A stretch of 64,000 nt of DNA. Source: Ehrlichia chaffeensis str. Arkansas (lineage in GTDB: Bacteria; Pseudomonadota; Alphaproteobacteria; Rickettsiales; Anaplasmataceae). Shown here one piece after another: positions 1 to 9,326 of this stretch (the first letter of the stretch is position 1; each line of letters starts with the position of its first letter). The stretch spans positions 1,112,249-1,176,248 of the forward strand of contig NC_007799.1 in NCBI RefSeq assembly GCF_000013145.1, given 5' to 3'. A program made the translations under genes and the position numbers. The notes below the pieces were generated by a model. The model was not told the origin of the DNA and made no database searches. It was given only the letters and a program-made list of their open reading frames with translations.

Positions 1-784
1 CAATCATATGTTCACCCTGACTAGCAGATTGACTTCCGCCTACAATAAACATACCCAATCCTGATAAGAGCAAAGCTTGCATTAAAAGCATAATACTATA
101 CTCATCATGTTTTATTAACCCTAGATAATCGTTGATTAATGCATTTTCACTTCTTTTGCTAATTAAAAACGGCAATTCAGTATATTCACTACCTAACAAC
201 AAATGTGATAATAACCAATCTGCCTGTACTGTAGATCTACAAATAAAATCAGCAAAACCACTTATTATTAATCTTTGGGGAGCATTTACAATAATATCAA
301 CATCTATATATATAGCTTCAGGTAAATGAGCTTGTAATGATTTTTTATGTCCATTGTTTAATACTATAGATGCATTAGATGAAACATATCCATTCATAGA
401 AGGAGCTGTTGGAAATGAGATATAGCGCTTATTTGTAATGTAACTTACATATTTACAAATATCATTGATTGTACCACTACCAAAAGATACTAAAACATCT
501 GAATCCCGAGATTTCTCTTTAATTAGTTCCACTAATTTTTGAGAAGCACAAGACCAACGAGGAATAATAAAATGTGCAACACTATTAAATACAACCTTGT
601 TCAACAGAGGAGCAAGATTAACATCTGTAACTATGAAACCACTATTACCATACTGTTTAATTATATCGCATATATTGTCACTGATTCTCTTACTAATACG
701 TATACTCTTTATTGCATTAACTACTGACTCCAACTTACAAAAACTTTCATCAACTAGAATCTGCTTTAAAAATTTATCATACAT
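1..784 (-). CDS. Glycerol-1-phosphate dehydrogenase-like protein (AraM/EgsA branch of iron-containing alcohol dehydrogenases), 3' part missing
   Basis: A reading frame runs without a stop from an ATG at 784 to the left edge, giving 261 residues. It begins MYDKFLKQIL and carries the NAD-binding G102-S-G-T run followed by INDICKY. Next comes a PTAPSMNGYVSSNAS block typical of the glycerol-1-phosphate/DHQ-synthase-like metal dehydrogenases. Further on are SGFADFI and, near the edge, GGSQSASQGEHMI, whose His matches a metal ligand of the family. The family reduces dihydroxyacetone phosphate to sn-glycerol-1-phosphate with NAD(P)H, but substrates vary and the precise one here is inferred. The C-terminal part lies outside the window. 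Short forward frames over this stretch are antisense shadows. Confidence 0.75.
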   Translation of the reverse strand, partial: MYDKFLKQILVDESFCKLESVVNAIKSIRISKRISDNICDIIKQYGNSGFIVTDVNLAPLLNKVVFNSVAHFIIPRWSCASQKLVELIKEKSRDSDVLVSFGSGTINDICKYVSYITNKRYISFPTAPSMNGYVSSNASIVLNNGHKKSLQAHLPEAIYIDVDIIVNAPQRLIISGFADFICRSTVQADWLLSHLLLGSEYTELPFLISKRSENALINDYLGLIKHDEYSIMLLMQALLLSGLGMFIVGGSQSASQGEHMI

Positions 785-1188
785 AATAAAGAAACAACCA
801 ATGTGTTAATTATTATATATCTAATAAGCTCATAATACAAAAAAACATTCTATTTATTAAAACAGTACATCATAACTTATATTGCTTTCATACAACCAAT
901 CTACATAAACAAGCGATCATTTCTTATATAACAGGAATTGGTATATATTGTTATAATCTTAATATATAATCTTCAACAACGACAGGTTATAATACTAGCT
1001 ACAAAACTATCTAATTCCTACAAAATATTAAGTTGTTACCACAACAACATATAATTTTAAAACAAGGAATAACTTATAATAGCTAACTACAACATCTATA
1101 ATTTCTTTTATATCATAAAATACTATACACACCTATCCTAAAACTTAAAAAAGAAATCATATAATTTTTTATAGTCACATAACTCCAA
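785..1188. other. Intergenic, no gene seen
   Basis: This AT-rich spacer separates the divergent dehydrogenase gene and the ATP synthase cluster. I see no tRNA-like fold, no convincing reading frame and no strong repeat in it. Confidence 0.5.
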
Positions 1189-1216
1189 TTGACTAACTGT
1201 CTGCAATTGATATGAT
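1189..1216 (+). promoter_or_regulatory. Candidate sigma-70 promoter of atpB
   Basis: TTGACT at 1189-1194 is followed after 16 nt by TATGAT at 1211-1216. This would start transcription about 40 nt before the atpB ATG, which has a GGAG ribosome site at 1254-1257. It was picked by eye on consensus match only. Confidence 0.5.
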
Positions 1217-1261
1217 TAAGTATAATATTCTTTAATAATATCGTGTTTGTATGGAGCATAA

Positions 1262-1993
1262 ATGTCAGCAAACCCCTTAGATCAGTTTAAAATTTCGACT
1301 ATATTTAAGTTGCCTAGTATTGGTGGGTACAATATAGATTTCACCAATGCATCACTGTTTATGGTGTTATCTACACTTATAATCTCCCTTTTCTGCTATA
1401 TTGGATTAAGGAAAGAAAATATCCTTCCAAATAGTATGCAACTAATCATTGAAGCAATCTACAATTTTATCGTTTCAACAATAGAAAGTAATGTAGGAAG
1501 AAAAGGATTACAATATATCCCCTTGGTTTTCACAATATTCACATTCATTGCAACATGTAACCTATTAGGTGTCCTACCACTAGGATTTACCGTTACTAGT
1601 CACATTGCCGTAACATTCGCAATATCCATGGTTGTATTTATCAGCGTTACAGCAATAGGGTTTAAGCATCAGGGAATACATTTTCTACGTATACTATTAC
1701 CAAAAGGTACCCCAGGTTGGCTAGCTCCAATGATGGTATTTATTGAGTTGTTTGCATATTGTGCACGTCCTGTAAGCTTATCAATACGTCTTGCTGCTAA
1801 TATGATAGCAGGACATACCATAATCAAAGTAATAGCAGGATTCGTAATAAAAATGAACATATTTCTCACCCCTTTGCCTATGGCTTTCATTATCATTTTA
1901 ATTGGGTTTGAAATATTTGTTGCAATATTACAAGCATACATATTTACAGTGCTAACTTGCGTATACTTATCAGATGCGATCAACGAGCACTAA
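1262..1993 (+). CDS. atpB: ATP synthase F0 subunit a
   Basis: This 243-residue, strongly hydrophobic protein is the proton-channel subunit of the F0 sector in the inner membrane. The hallmark is [14 protein letters not shown], in which R176 is the essential arginine that faces the c-ring carboxylate. Upstream [14 protein letters not shown] is the usual family segment before it. The start is chosen for the GGAG motif 4 nt upstream and the normal family length. The genes for c, b' and b follow on the same strand. The F1 genes are not in this window, which agrees with the split F0/F1 arrangement usual in alphaproteobacteria. Confidence 0.97.
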   Translation: MSANPLDQFKISTIFKLPSIGGYNIDFTNASLFMVLSTLIISLFCYIGLRKENILPNSMQLIIEAIYNFIVSTIESNVGRKGLQYIPLVFTIFTFIATCNLLGVLPLGFTVTSHIAVTFAISMVVFISVTAIGFKHQGIHFLRILLPKGTPGWLAPMMVFIELFAYCARPVSLSIRLAANMIAGHTIIKVIAGFVIKMNIFLTPLPMAFIIILIGFEIFVAILQAYIFTVLTCVYLSDAINEH

Positions 1994-2003
1994 ATTTTAT
2001 CAA

Positions 2004-2032
2004 TTGACTTCACATGTTGATGTACTTATAAT
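2004..2032 (+). promoter_or_regulatory. Candidate internal promoter before atpE
   Basis: TTGACT at 2004-2009 and a perfect TATAAT at 2027-2032 are separated by 17 nt, inside the 69-nt gap between atpB and atpE. The atpE start codon at 2063 and its AGGAG site fall just downstream. A start here would give extra transcript for subunit c, which is needed in about tenfold excess over a. Confidence 0.6.
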
Positions 2033-2062
2033 ACGTTTAACTTTTTATAAAGGTAGGAGTAT

Positions 2063-2284
2063 ATGGAATCTTTGAAGTTTATTGCTGTAGGGTTAAGTGT
2101 TTTTGGTATGGTTGCTTCTGCTCTAGGAGTAGCAAATATATTTTCTACCATGCTTAACGGTTTAGCACGTAATCCTGAAACAGAAGATAAATTAAAAAAA
2201 TACGTTTATACCGGTGCTGCTCTAGTTGAAGCTATGGGTCTATTCTCTTTTCTTTTAGCGCTATTATTAATTTTTGTAGCTTAG
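2063..2284 (+). CDS. atpE: ATP synthase F0 subunit c
   Basis: This 73-residue proteolipid has two membrane helices joined by the polar loop NGLARNPE, the signature of the c-ring subunit. The proton-carrying carboxylate is E56 in GAALVEAMGLFSF. The loop contacts the F1 foot and E56 exchanges protons with R176 of subunit a. The start is fixed by a strong AGGAG at 2055-2059. The gene has its own promoter-like sequence in the preceding gap, and the b' gene starts 8 nt after its stop. Confidence 0.97.
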   Translation: MESLKFIAVGLSVFGMVASALGVANIFSTMLNGLARNPETEDKLKKYVYTGAALVEAMGLFSFLLALLLIFVA

Positions 2285-2292
2285 CATAGATC

Positions 2293-2799
2293 ATGGATAC
2301 AATACCACAATTAGACATAACATCTTATCCTTCTCAGTTATTTTGGTTCTTTCTATCTTTTGGTATTTTATATTTTTTGATCAGCAAGAATATTATACCA
2401 AAACTTGAAAATGTTTTAAAAAAAAGGTATACTGTTACGATAGACTCTGTAGATTGTGTTGAAAACAATTTAATTCTCGCACAAGATGAGTTAAAAAAGC
2501 AGTTATCTAACCTAGAAGAAGCAAAAGCTGAAGCAGATAGGATTATCAGTTCTGCTCTTCAAGAAGTAAAACGCACTAATGCAGATTTAATAGTTTTATT
2601 AAATGAAGAAATACAAGGGATGTTTAGTATAGCAGATGAATATATGCATAACTTAAAGCGCCAAACAGAACAAGAGTTAATAGATCTTACGTGCGAAATA
2701 GCTTCAATGTACTACAATAAAATGCTAGGTACTGCTGAATATGTTGATAAAGATAAGTTACGCGATATAACTACTAGATTATACAAGGAGAAAATATGA
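2293..2799 (+). CDS. atpG: ATP synthase F0 subunit b' (first b-type subunit)
   Basis: The protein has 168 residues, with a single N-terminal membrane helix (about residues 15-32, LFWFFLSFGILYFLI) and then a long charged, helix-forming tail. This is the layout of b-type peripheral stalk subunits. Being the first of two b-like genes directly after c, it matches the b' position of alphaproteobacterial F0 operons. Its stop overlaps the start of the next gene by 4 nt (ATGA), so translation is probably coupled. Gene naming (atpG or atpF2) differs between annotations. Confidence 0.88.
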   Translation: MDTIPQLDITSYPSQLFWFFLSFGILYFLISKNIIPKLENVLKKRYTVTIDSVDCVENNLILAQDELKKQLSNLEEAKAEADRIISSALQEVKRTNADLIVLLNEEIQGMFSIADEYMHNLKRQTEQELIDLTCEIASMYYNKMLGTAEYVDKDKLRDITTRLYKEKI

Positions 2800-3281
2800 T
2801 ATCCACATATTTTATTACCAACATTGCATTTTGCATCGGAGCCTTGTCAGCTTTTTGGCCATTATATAGGAAAATCAATCAGCTTTTATCTTCAATGTCA
2901 AACAAGGTGAGAAGGGAGGTTATGTTACCTTATGATATCCAAAAACAATCTAAAGATTTATTGGATAGTGCATTAATTCAAAATTATGAAATTGAAAAAA
3001 CCATAGCCGAAGTTCTAAAGACAGCAAATGAAGAATACAAACTTATTATTGCATCCAACAAAAAAGATATTGAGAATATTATAGAAAAACATCTTGATGC
3101 AGCTGTACAAAGAATATCTGATCAAGCATCAGCAATGGTTCAATCACTAAAGCTAAATACCGTCGATATTGCAGCCAGTGCCGTTCAAGAGTTAATCAAA
3201 GAATACAATGAGCATCAAAAACAGGATAATGGTGGTGTTATTTCTACAATAGATCGCGACCTTAGAAAAAAATTACACTGA
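2796..3281 (+). CDS. atpF: ATP synthase F0 subunit b
   Basis: This 161-residue protein has one N-terminal membrane segment (about residues 5-22) and a long charged helical domain, as expected for the peripheral-stalk b subunit that pairs with b'. It overlaps the b' gene by 4 nt. Its last 9 nt overlap the 3' end of ftsA on the opposite strand, so the two transcription units run into each other with no room for a separate terminator. Identity rests on position and architecture more than on conserved motifs. Confidence 0.85.
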   Translation: MISTYFITNIAFCIGALSAFWPLYRKINQLLSSMSNKVRREVMLPYDIQKQSKDLLDSALIQNYEIEKTIAEVLKTANEEYKLIIASNKKDIENIIEKHLDAAVQRISDQASAMVQSLKLNTVDIAASAVQELIKEYNEHQKQDNGGVISTIDRDLRKKLH

Positions 3282-4520
3282 ATTTTCAACTTTTACTGAC
3301 ACGAGTTTTAAAATTTTTTGTAGTATGCTACCTTTTTTAGTCATGGTCTTCTTTTTACCATATACTCTATTGACAACCAATAAAACTGTACCTATAGCTG
3401 CAGAAAAAGATGGGTTGTATTTATAATCATCAGTAATACCTTTTAATTCTACAGGCAAACCTATTCTTACTTGCCTTTTAAAGACGTTGCTTGCGACTTC
3501 TTTAACATTAGTTAACTGACTAGAACCACCTGTAATTATTATCTTATTAATCAAGTGTTTTTGCTTAACTACCCTACTTTTTACTATATCAAAGATTTCT
3601 TCTACTCTTAGTCTAATTATTTTCCCCAAATCAGAACGTACAACTGAAATAACCTCATCTTCACCAACATCAGCTTCTATTATACCATTTTTATCTGGAG
3701 ACACTAACATAGCATCACCGTATAATACCTTTATACGTTCAGCATCTTTAACACTAATACATAATCCATATGCAATATCATTAGTAATATGAATACCACC
3801 TAAAGGTATACTATCTGTATACATTAATTTTCCCTTACTAAAAATACCAATAGACGTATATCTACCCCCTATATCCACAACCATAGATCCAAGTTCTTTC
3901 TCATCATCAGCAAGACACGACAATCCTGAAGTATAAGGCTCTGCTACACATCCAACTACATTTAAATCACTACAATTAGTAATACAGTTTTCTATATTCA
4001 ACAATGCAGACTTTGAAGCAGTCACCACATGCATACTAGCTTTTAACTTACTTCCATATAATCCTTTTAACTCTGTAATATTATTCAAATCATCAAGGCG
4101 GTATACTACTGGTATATTATGAAGTACAACTTGTTCATCTCGACACTTATCATAAGTTTGCAGCATAATATTTCTGATATCAACATCTGAAACTTCATGC
4201 ATCATTGCATCAATTTCATTAACAACACTCATAGAACTAATATCACACCCAGATACATTAACAAAAACCTGGCTTATTACTGGTTCCTGTGCCATTTCTT
4301 TCGCTGATTCTATACAAGATAATATTGAACACTTTGCAGATTCTATATCAATAATAGCTCCACCACTGATCCCTTCTGCAGCTTTATATCCTATCCCAAC
4401 AATCTCAAAATCATTGTTATGAGAAATTCTAACTATAAAACAAACTATTTTTGTAGAGCCAAGATCTACAACAGCAAAGGTACCACTTCCTGGATCTGTA
4501 ATAGTAGCAGAATATAACAT
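3273..4520 (-). CDS. ftsA: Cell division protein FtsA
   Basis: This 415-residue actin-fold ATPase tethers FtsZ to the membrane. Visible are the phosphate-1 motif VVDLGSTK (residues 17-24), the inserted 1C region that replaces actin subdomain 1B, the second phosphate loop MVVDIGGRYTSIG and the adenosine motif IIITGGSSQL. A positively charged, partly amphipathic tail follows (near KKGSILQKILKLVSVKV), which fits a membrane-targeting helix. It stands apart from ftsZ (60944) and from ftsQ, whereas these cluster in many bacteria. The start ATG at 4520 has no strong ribosome site. Confidence 0.95.
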   Translation of the reverse strand: MLYSATITDPGSGTFAVVDLGSTKIVCFIVRISHNNDFEIVGIGYKAAEGISGGAIIDIESAKCSILSCIESAKEMAQEPVISQVFVNVSGCDISSMSVVNEIDAMMHEVSDVDIRNIMLQTYDKCRDEQVVLHNIPVVYRLDDLNNITELKGLYGSKLKASMHVVTASKSALLNIENCITNCSDLNVVGCVAEPYTSGLSCLADDEKELGSMVVDIGGRYTSIGIFSKGKLMYTDSIPLGGIHITNDIAYGLCISVKDAERIKVLYGDAMLVSPDKNGIIEADVGEDEVISVVRSDLGKIIRLRVEEIFDIVKSRVVKQKHLINKIIITGGSSQLTNVKEVASNVFKRQVRIGLPVELKGITDDYKYNPSFSAAIGTVLLVVNRVYGKKKTMTKKGSILQKILKLVSVKVENSV

Positions 4521-4769
4521 ACAACATATACGATAAATGATTAAAAATTTATAGTATTACTAACTCTAAGTACTCAATGTTATATCCTTACAAAAGAATA
4601 TCAAGTTTTTTTCAAATTTAAATACACAAGTAAACCTAGGTTTAATATTTTCAACAAACATACCTTCTATGTGCAAATTGACTAAACATTTTAATCAACA
4701 TAATACTTTACTAATACAAAAACTAGCAAATATATTACACACCTTACAATAGAGCTATGCTAACTCCCC

Positions 4770-4895
4770 CCTTATAAGCCATTCACCATAAATATACACA
4801 AATAAAATGTTACTAAATACTTTTATAACACCAAAAAAGATTAGAATATCTTTACTTAAGGTAACAATAATAATAACTTACACTGTTAGGTTCAC
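4770..4895. repeat. Decayed outermost copy of the trkH 3'-end repeat
   Basis: The stretch keeps AGCCATTCAC, a run like ACTTAAGGTAACA and the spacing of the clear copies to its right, but with many substitutions. It looks like an older sixth copy of the repeat at 4896-5550. The preceding part of the spacer (4521-4769) shows nothing recognisable. Confidence 0.5.
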
Positions 4896-5550
4896 CATCA
4901 AACAGGCCATTCACTATTAGATACGCACAGGCAAAAAATTGTATAATTCCAACTTTCTCATCAACATCAAACAAGACAAAAATAATTTTACTAAAGGTAA
5001 CATATAATAATAACTAACACTTAGACTCACTATCAAACAGGCCATTCACTATTAGATACGCACAGGCAAAAAATTGTATAATTCCAACTTTCTCATCAAC
5101 ATCAAACAAGACAAAAACACTTTTACTAAAGGTAACATATATAATACTAACACTTAGACTTACTATCAAACAGGCCATTCACTATTAGATATGCACAGGC
5201 AAAAAATTGTATAATTCCAACTTTCTCATCAACATCAAACAAGACAAAAACACTTTTACTAAAGGCAACATATAATAATACTAACACTTAGACTTACTAT
5301 TAAACAGGCCATTCACTATTAGATATGCACAGACAAAAAATTGTATAATTCCAACTTTCTCATCAACATCAAACAAGACAAAAACACTTTTACTAAAGGT
5401 AACATATATAATACTAACACTTAGACTTACTATCAAACAGGCCATTCACTATTAGATATGCACAGGCAAAAAATGGTATAATTTCCAACCTTCCCATTAA
5501 CATCAAACAAGACAAAAACACTTTCACTAAAGGCAACATATGATAATAAT
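4896..5550. repeat. Tandem repeat, about 134-bp unit, derived from the 3' end of trkH
   Basis: The marker AACAGGCCATTCACTATTAG begins at 4901, 5036, 5169, 5303 and 5436, giving periods of 135, 133, 134 and 133 bp. The rightmost copy (about 5417-5550) is the coding 3' end of trkH. The four copies to its left lie downstream of the trkH stop and are non-coding duplicates. Because the period is not a multiple of three, the copies do not extend the protein. Copies differ by only a few bases, so amplification is fairly recent. Confidence 0.93.
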
Positions 5551-6883
5551 TAGCACTTGGACCTACTATATCTCCCATCCCAGGTCCTGTATTACTAAAA
5601 GCAGCAGCTACTGTACTAAAAGCAGTAATAAAGTTAACTCCACTACTAGATATAAGTATGCATCCTATAAACAATACAAAAACATATAAAAAAAAGAATA
5701 GCCCTATGTCTCCTATAAAATTTTTACTAACATATCTCCTATTATATCTAATAGTACTTGTCCTAGAATGATGCAGAAGATCACTAATATAAGCATTGAA
5801 AGCTTTCAATAACAACATAATTCGATAAACCTTAATACCACTATTAGTAGAACCACTACACCCACCTATTAGCATTATAAAAACACCAAAAACAGAAAAA
5901 AAATGCCAATTACTATAGTCATAATTGATAAAACCCGTAGAAGTACTTAAGGAAACAACTGAAAATGCAGAATATCTTAACACGTTAGGCAAAGAATAAC
6001 CTGCCGTTATTTCATCAAAATAGCAATTTATTGCAGATATTATTATAAAAAGAAAAAGAATTATGCCAAAAAATATTACTTGTTCATCATAAAAGCATTG
6101 CTTTGTAATAACCTTTACATAGAGTATCAATGGACAAGAACTTAATAACATAAATATTATTGCTATCACCTCAATATACACATTGTTAAAATGTTGTAGA
6201 GAATCATCATAATTAGAAAAACCACCAGTAGATACAGTTGACATCGCATGACATATAGCATCAAACCATGACATCCCAGCAATCCAATATAGCATTGAAC
6301 ACAAAATGATTAATAAACAATATATAGCAAAAATATACATTGATGATCTAACAATGCCATATTTAAATTTTCTAGATTGATCAGAAGATTCAGAGCGATA
6401 TAACTCATGCAAACTCACAACTTTCAAGCAAGGCAATAGAAAAATACCACTTACAATAATACCTAATCCTCCTATTGCATTTAGCAAAGACCTCCAAATT
6501 AAAATACCTGGAGACTGATTTTGCAAATTAGTTAATATTGTTGCACCAGTAGTAGTTAAACCAGATACAGATTCAAAAAAAGCATCTATATAAGCAATCT
6601 TATCTTCAAAAACAAATGGTACTGCTGCTATTACAGAAAGCACAATCCATACAACAGTTGTTACAATAAAAACTTCTGTCTTTTTTAAATTAGATAATCT
6701 TCCAATAGAAATACATATCAAACTAAAAAACAAAGTAAAAAGACATGCACAAAAAAAGTTTTGCCAGATATATCCAGTACAATAATCCACTGCTACTGGA
6801 ATAAACATAAGTAGAGAAAAAATTAAACAAAACACTCCTATAATAAAAATTATACTACGTAAGCTCTTATACATGACATACAT
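5414..6883 (-). CDS. trkH: Potassium uptake protein, TrkH/KtrB family
   Basis: This protein has about 490 residues and many membrane helices in the fourfold membrane-pore-membrane pattern of Trk/Ktr K+ transporters. The filter-like segments SGLTTTGAT, STVSTGGFS, SLSTSTGFIN and FSNTGPGMG are spaced through the protein. It would import K+ across the inner membrane, normally with a TrkA regulator that is not in this window. The longest frame starts with GTG at 6901; ATGs at 6883 and 6874 are more likely starts, and none has a good ribosome site. The 3' coding end is the source of the tandem repeat downstream, and another repeat array lies just upstream. Confidence 0.9.
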   Translation of the reverse strand: MYVMYKSLRSIIFIIGVFCLIFSLLMFIPVAVDYCTGYIWQNFFCACLFTLFFSLICISIGRLSNLKKTEVFIVTTVVWIVLSVIAAVPFVFEDKIAYIDAFFESVSGLTTTGATILTNLQNQSPGILIWRSLLNAIGGLGIIVSGIFLLPCLKVVSLHELYRSESSDQSRKFKYGIVRSSMYIFAIYCLLIILCSMLYWIAGMSWFDAICHAMSTVSTGGFSNYDDSLQHFNNVYIEVIAIIFMLLSSCPLILYVKVITKQCFYDEQVIFFGIILFLFIIISAINCYFDEITAGYSLPNVLRYSAFSVVSLSTSTGFINYDYSNWHFFSVFGVFIMLIGGCSGSTNSGIKVYRIMLLLKAFNAYISDLLHHSRTSTIRYNRRYVSKNFIGDIGLFFFLYVFVLFIGCILISSSGVNFITAFSTVAAAFSNTGPGMGDIVGPSANYYHMLPLVKVFLSCLMLMGRLEIIPFFACAYLIVNGLFDSKSKC

Positions 6884-6929
6884 TTTTTGATGAATGTACA
6901 CTTGTAATATAGAACCATTAACACATAAT

Positions 6930-7515
6930 TAATGACATTTGGTATCAATAATTTGTGCAGAAGAATCTAATCTTAAATGCATATAATATTCGAACACTAT
7001 AATCCTGCCCAAACACATTTTTGTGTACAAGGTTACTAACAAAGTAACTTATGACATTCGGTATCAATAATTTGTACGGAAGAATCTAATCTTAAATGCA
7101 TATAGTATTCGAACACTATAATCCTGCCCAAACACATCTTTGTGTACAAGGTTACTAACAAAGTAACTTATGACATTTGGTATCAATAATTTGTACGGAA
7201 GAATCTAACCTTAACATGCAATAATATTATCTAACACTATATGCCCAAACACATCTTTGTGTACAAGGCTATTAACAATGTAATTTATGACATTTGGAAC
7301 CAATAATTTGTACGGAAGAATCTAATCTTAAATGCATATAGTATTCGAACACTATACCTGCCCAAACACATCTTTGTGTACAAGGCCATTAATAATGTAA
7401 TTAATGACATTTGAACACAGAAATCTGCAATGAGAAATCTTAAACTTAAGCACTTGATCCAATTATATCTAAATATGTACACACCTCTTTCAGCACTATA
7501 TATCAAACGTAATTA
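6930..7515. repeat. Tandem repeat, about 118-bp unit, five copies, upstream of trkH
   Basis: The marker TGACATT(T/C)GG begins at 6933, 7052, 7171, 7288 and (as TGACATTTGA) 7405, giving periods of 119, 119, 117 and 117 bp. Each unit holds GAAGAATCTAA, TATTCGAACACTATA and GTGTACAAGG. The three copies next to trkH are nearly identical; the two far ones have decayed. A 73-codon reverse frame inside it is an accident of the repeat. The rest of the gap to the tRNA (7516-7907) shows no gene. Confidence 0.92.
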
Positions 7516-7907
7516 ATAACATTTACACCTAAACAGTTTTCAATACAATAAACCTATATACTATATTGCACTACTAACAACAATAACATCGGTAATCTTT
7601 TCACTATATCAACAAGCTCAAATTCATATGCATTATATTCTCAGTCAACCACAAGCAATCTATCAAAAATCTAACATAGAATATTGTTTTTAAAAATTCT
7701 AACTAACAGTGTTAATATTAAGAAATACTGCTAATACAAAATGAGCATTACAATTCTCTAATACATACTCTACATACATGATATACAATAAACAGATACT
7801 TCTCAAACAAATACAGATTCTCCACTAAATCCATCATACATTTCAAAATTAATAACATTTTTACTACTAGACTGTACAAAAACTCATAACTATAATAATG
7901 TGACCTT

Positions 7908-7998
7908 GGAAAGGTGGCTGAGTGGTCTAAAGCGCACGCCTGGAAAGTGTGTATGCAGTAATCCTGTATCGAGGGTTCGAATCCCTCTCTTTCCGCCA
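7908..7998 (+). tRNA. tRNA-Ser (anticodon GGA)
   Basis: A full class II tRNA can be folded. The acceptor strand GGAAAGG pairs with TCTTTCC, and the D arm has GGCTGAGTGGTCTAAAGC. The anticodon arm has loop CTGGAAA with GGA, followed by a long variable arm typical of serine tRNAs, and the T loop is GGTTCGAATCC. The discriminator is G and CCA is encoded at 7996-7998. It reads UCC/UCU codons. The last A of CCA is directly followed by TG, so the tRNA abuts tilS. Confidence 0.97.
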
Positions 7999-8021
7999 TG
8001 TGTTTTTATTATTGGGGATTA

Positions 8022-9326
8022 ATGATAAATTTAGGGCTGTTATTTCAAAAAAAAATTCAAAACTTGAATGATAATTTTGCAATTGCAGTTTCTGGTGGAA
8101 TAGATAGCATGACACTATTACATTTATCAGCACGATACTGTAATAAGAACACCCCTATAGTATTAACAGTAAACCATGGCTTGAGACCTGAAGCAGCACA
8201 AGAAGCATTGTTTGTATTTCAACATTCACAGAATTTAAACTTAAAATGCCACATACTAAATTGGCATGGTAAATTACCAGAAAGTAATATACAATCTTCT
8301 GCTAGACGAATACGATACAAGTTATTACTACAATGGTGTAATGAAAATAGAATAAAATATTTAATGGTAGCACATCAGAAAAATGATCAAGCAGAGACTA
8401 TTATGATTAGGTTAGAAAGAGGAAGTGGGTTAGACGGATTAGCTGGAATGCAAGAATACACATACTTAAATGGTATATGTATACTTAGGCCACTCCTAAG
8501 TGCTAGCAGGACAGAATTATTACAATATGCAAACAAAAACAATATTACTTGGATAAATGATACTAGTAATAACAATAAAAAGTACAAAAGAACCCTATAC
8601 CGCAATATGTTAGAAATAACAGATAATCCTGAAGTATTAATTAATAGACTTTACACAGCATCAGAACATATAAAAAGATCTCTAAATTGCATCTTACATT
8701 ATGTAAGGTTAGCTACTGACCAATGTTTAGAGTTTACCAACCTAGGACATATTAATATAAAACTAGATATATTTTTAACACTACCAGAAGAAATATCAAT
8801 AAGGCTTTTAACATACTCTATCATGTCTATTGGTCAACAAAAATATAAGCCAAGGTATAGCAAACTTAGTAATATATTTTCTAAAATAAAAAATAATAAA
8901 CACAAGATAGCTCAAACTTTATGTGGTTGTAAAATCACAACAAATCATAATAACATTATCTCCATTACTAGAGAGGTATCAGCAATACAAGAACTCACTA
9001 TTAACTCTGCTACAAATATAGTAATAGAATGGGACAATAGATTCAAAATAAGTATTGTCAATTCTAATGCTGACAATGTTACTGTTTCTAGTTTAAATAA
9101 TAATTATATTCCAGAAGAGCTAAAAAAGTTACACAGAGAAGCAGTACGTTGTTTACCTATACTAAAACATAAAAATAAAATTGTTGCTTACCCCCTACAA
9201 AATAATAGTAATAATAACTATATTGATCAAGTAAAGTCATCTATTATAATAAAAGAGGTGTTGGTCAAACAAAATTTTATCAATTTAACTTACAGTGAAT
9301 TTATCAGCAAGGAGCCTCTGCTATGA
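8022..9326 (+). CDS. tilS: tRNA(Ile)-lysidine synthase
   Basis: TilS converts C34 of tRNA-Ile(CAU) to lysidine with ATP, so that it reads AUA. The 434-residue product has the N-type PP-loop S24-GGIDS near its start, then [19 protein letters not shown] and HQKNDQAET, the standard TilS blocks. The frame is open from an ATG at 7998 that shares its A with the tRNA CCA. The ATG at 8022, preceded by GGGGA at 8014-8018, gives the normal N-terminus and is preferred. It overlaps ftsH by 4 nt, a pairing common in bacteria. AUA codons are frequent here, so the enzyme should be essential. Confidence 0.93.
   Translation: MINLGLLFQKKIQNLNDNFAIAVSGGIDSMTLLHLSARYCNKNTPIVLTVNHGLRPEAAQEALFVFQHSQNLNLKCHILNWHGKLPESNIQSSARRIRYKLLLQWCNENRIKYLMVAHQKNDQAETIMIRLERGSGLDGLAGMQEYTYLNGICILRPLLSASRTELLQYANKNNITWINDTSNNNKKYKRTLYRNMLEITDNPEVLINRLYTASEHIKRSLNCILHYVRLATDQCLEFTNLGHINIKLDIFLTLPEEISIRLLTYSIMSIGQQKYKPRYSKLSNIFSKIKNNKHKIAQTLCGCKITTNHNNIISITREVSAIQELTINSATNIVIEWDNRFKISIVNSNADNVTVSSLNNNYIPEELKKLHREAVRCLPILKHKNKIVAYPLQNNSNNNYIDQVKSSIIIKEVLVKQNFINLTYSEFISKEPLL

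Noticed and set aside
7285..7506. 73-codon reverse frame
   Set aside because: It lies wholly in the 118-bp tandem repeat, has no ribosome site and resembles no protein.
6930..7515. CRISPR array
   Set aside because: The repeat units are about 118 bp, directly adjoining and without unique spacers; no cas genes are near.
7748..8133. Two reverse frames with MAEREGFEPS and KERDSNPRYR over the tRNA-Ser
   Set aside because: They are the antisense translation of the tRNA-Ser gene, a classic spurious protein type.
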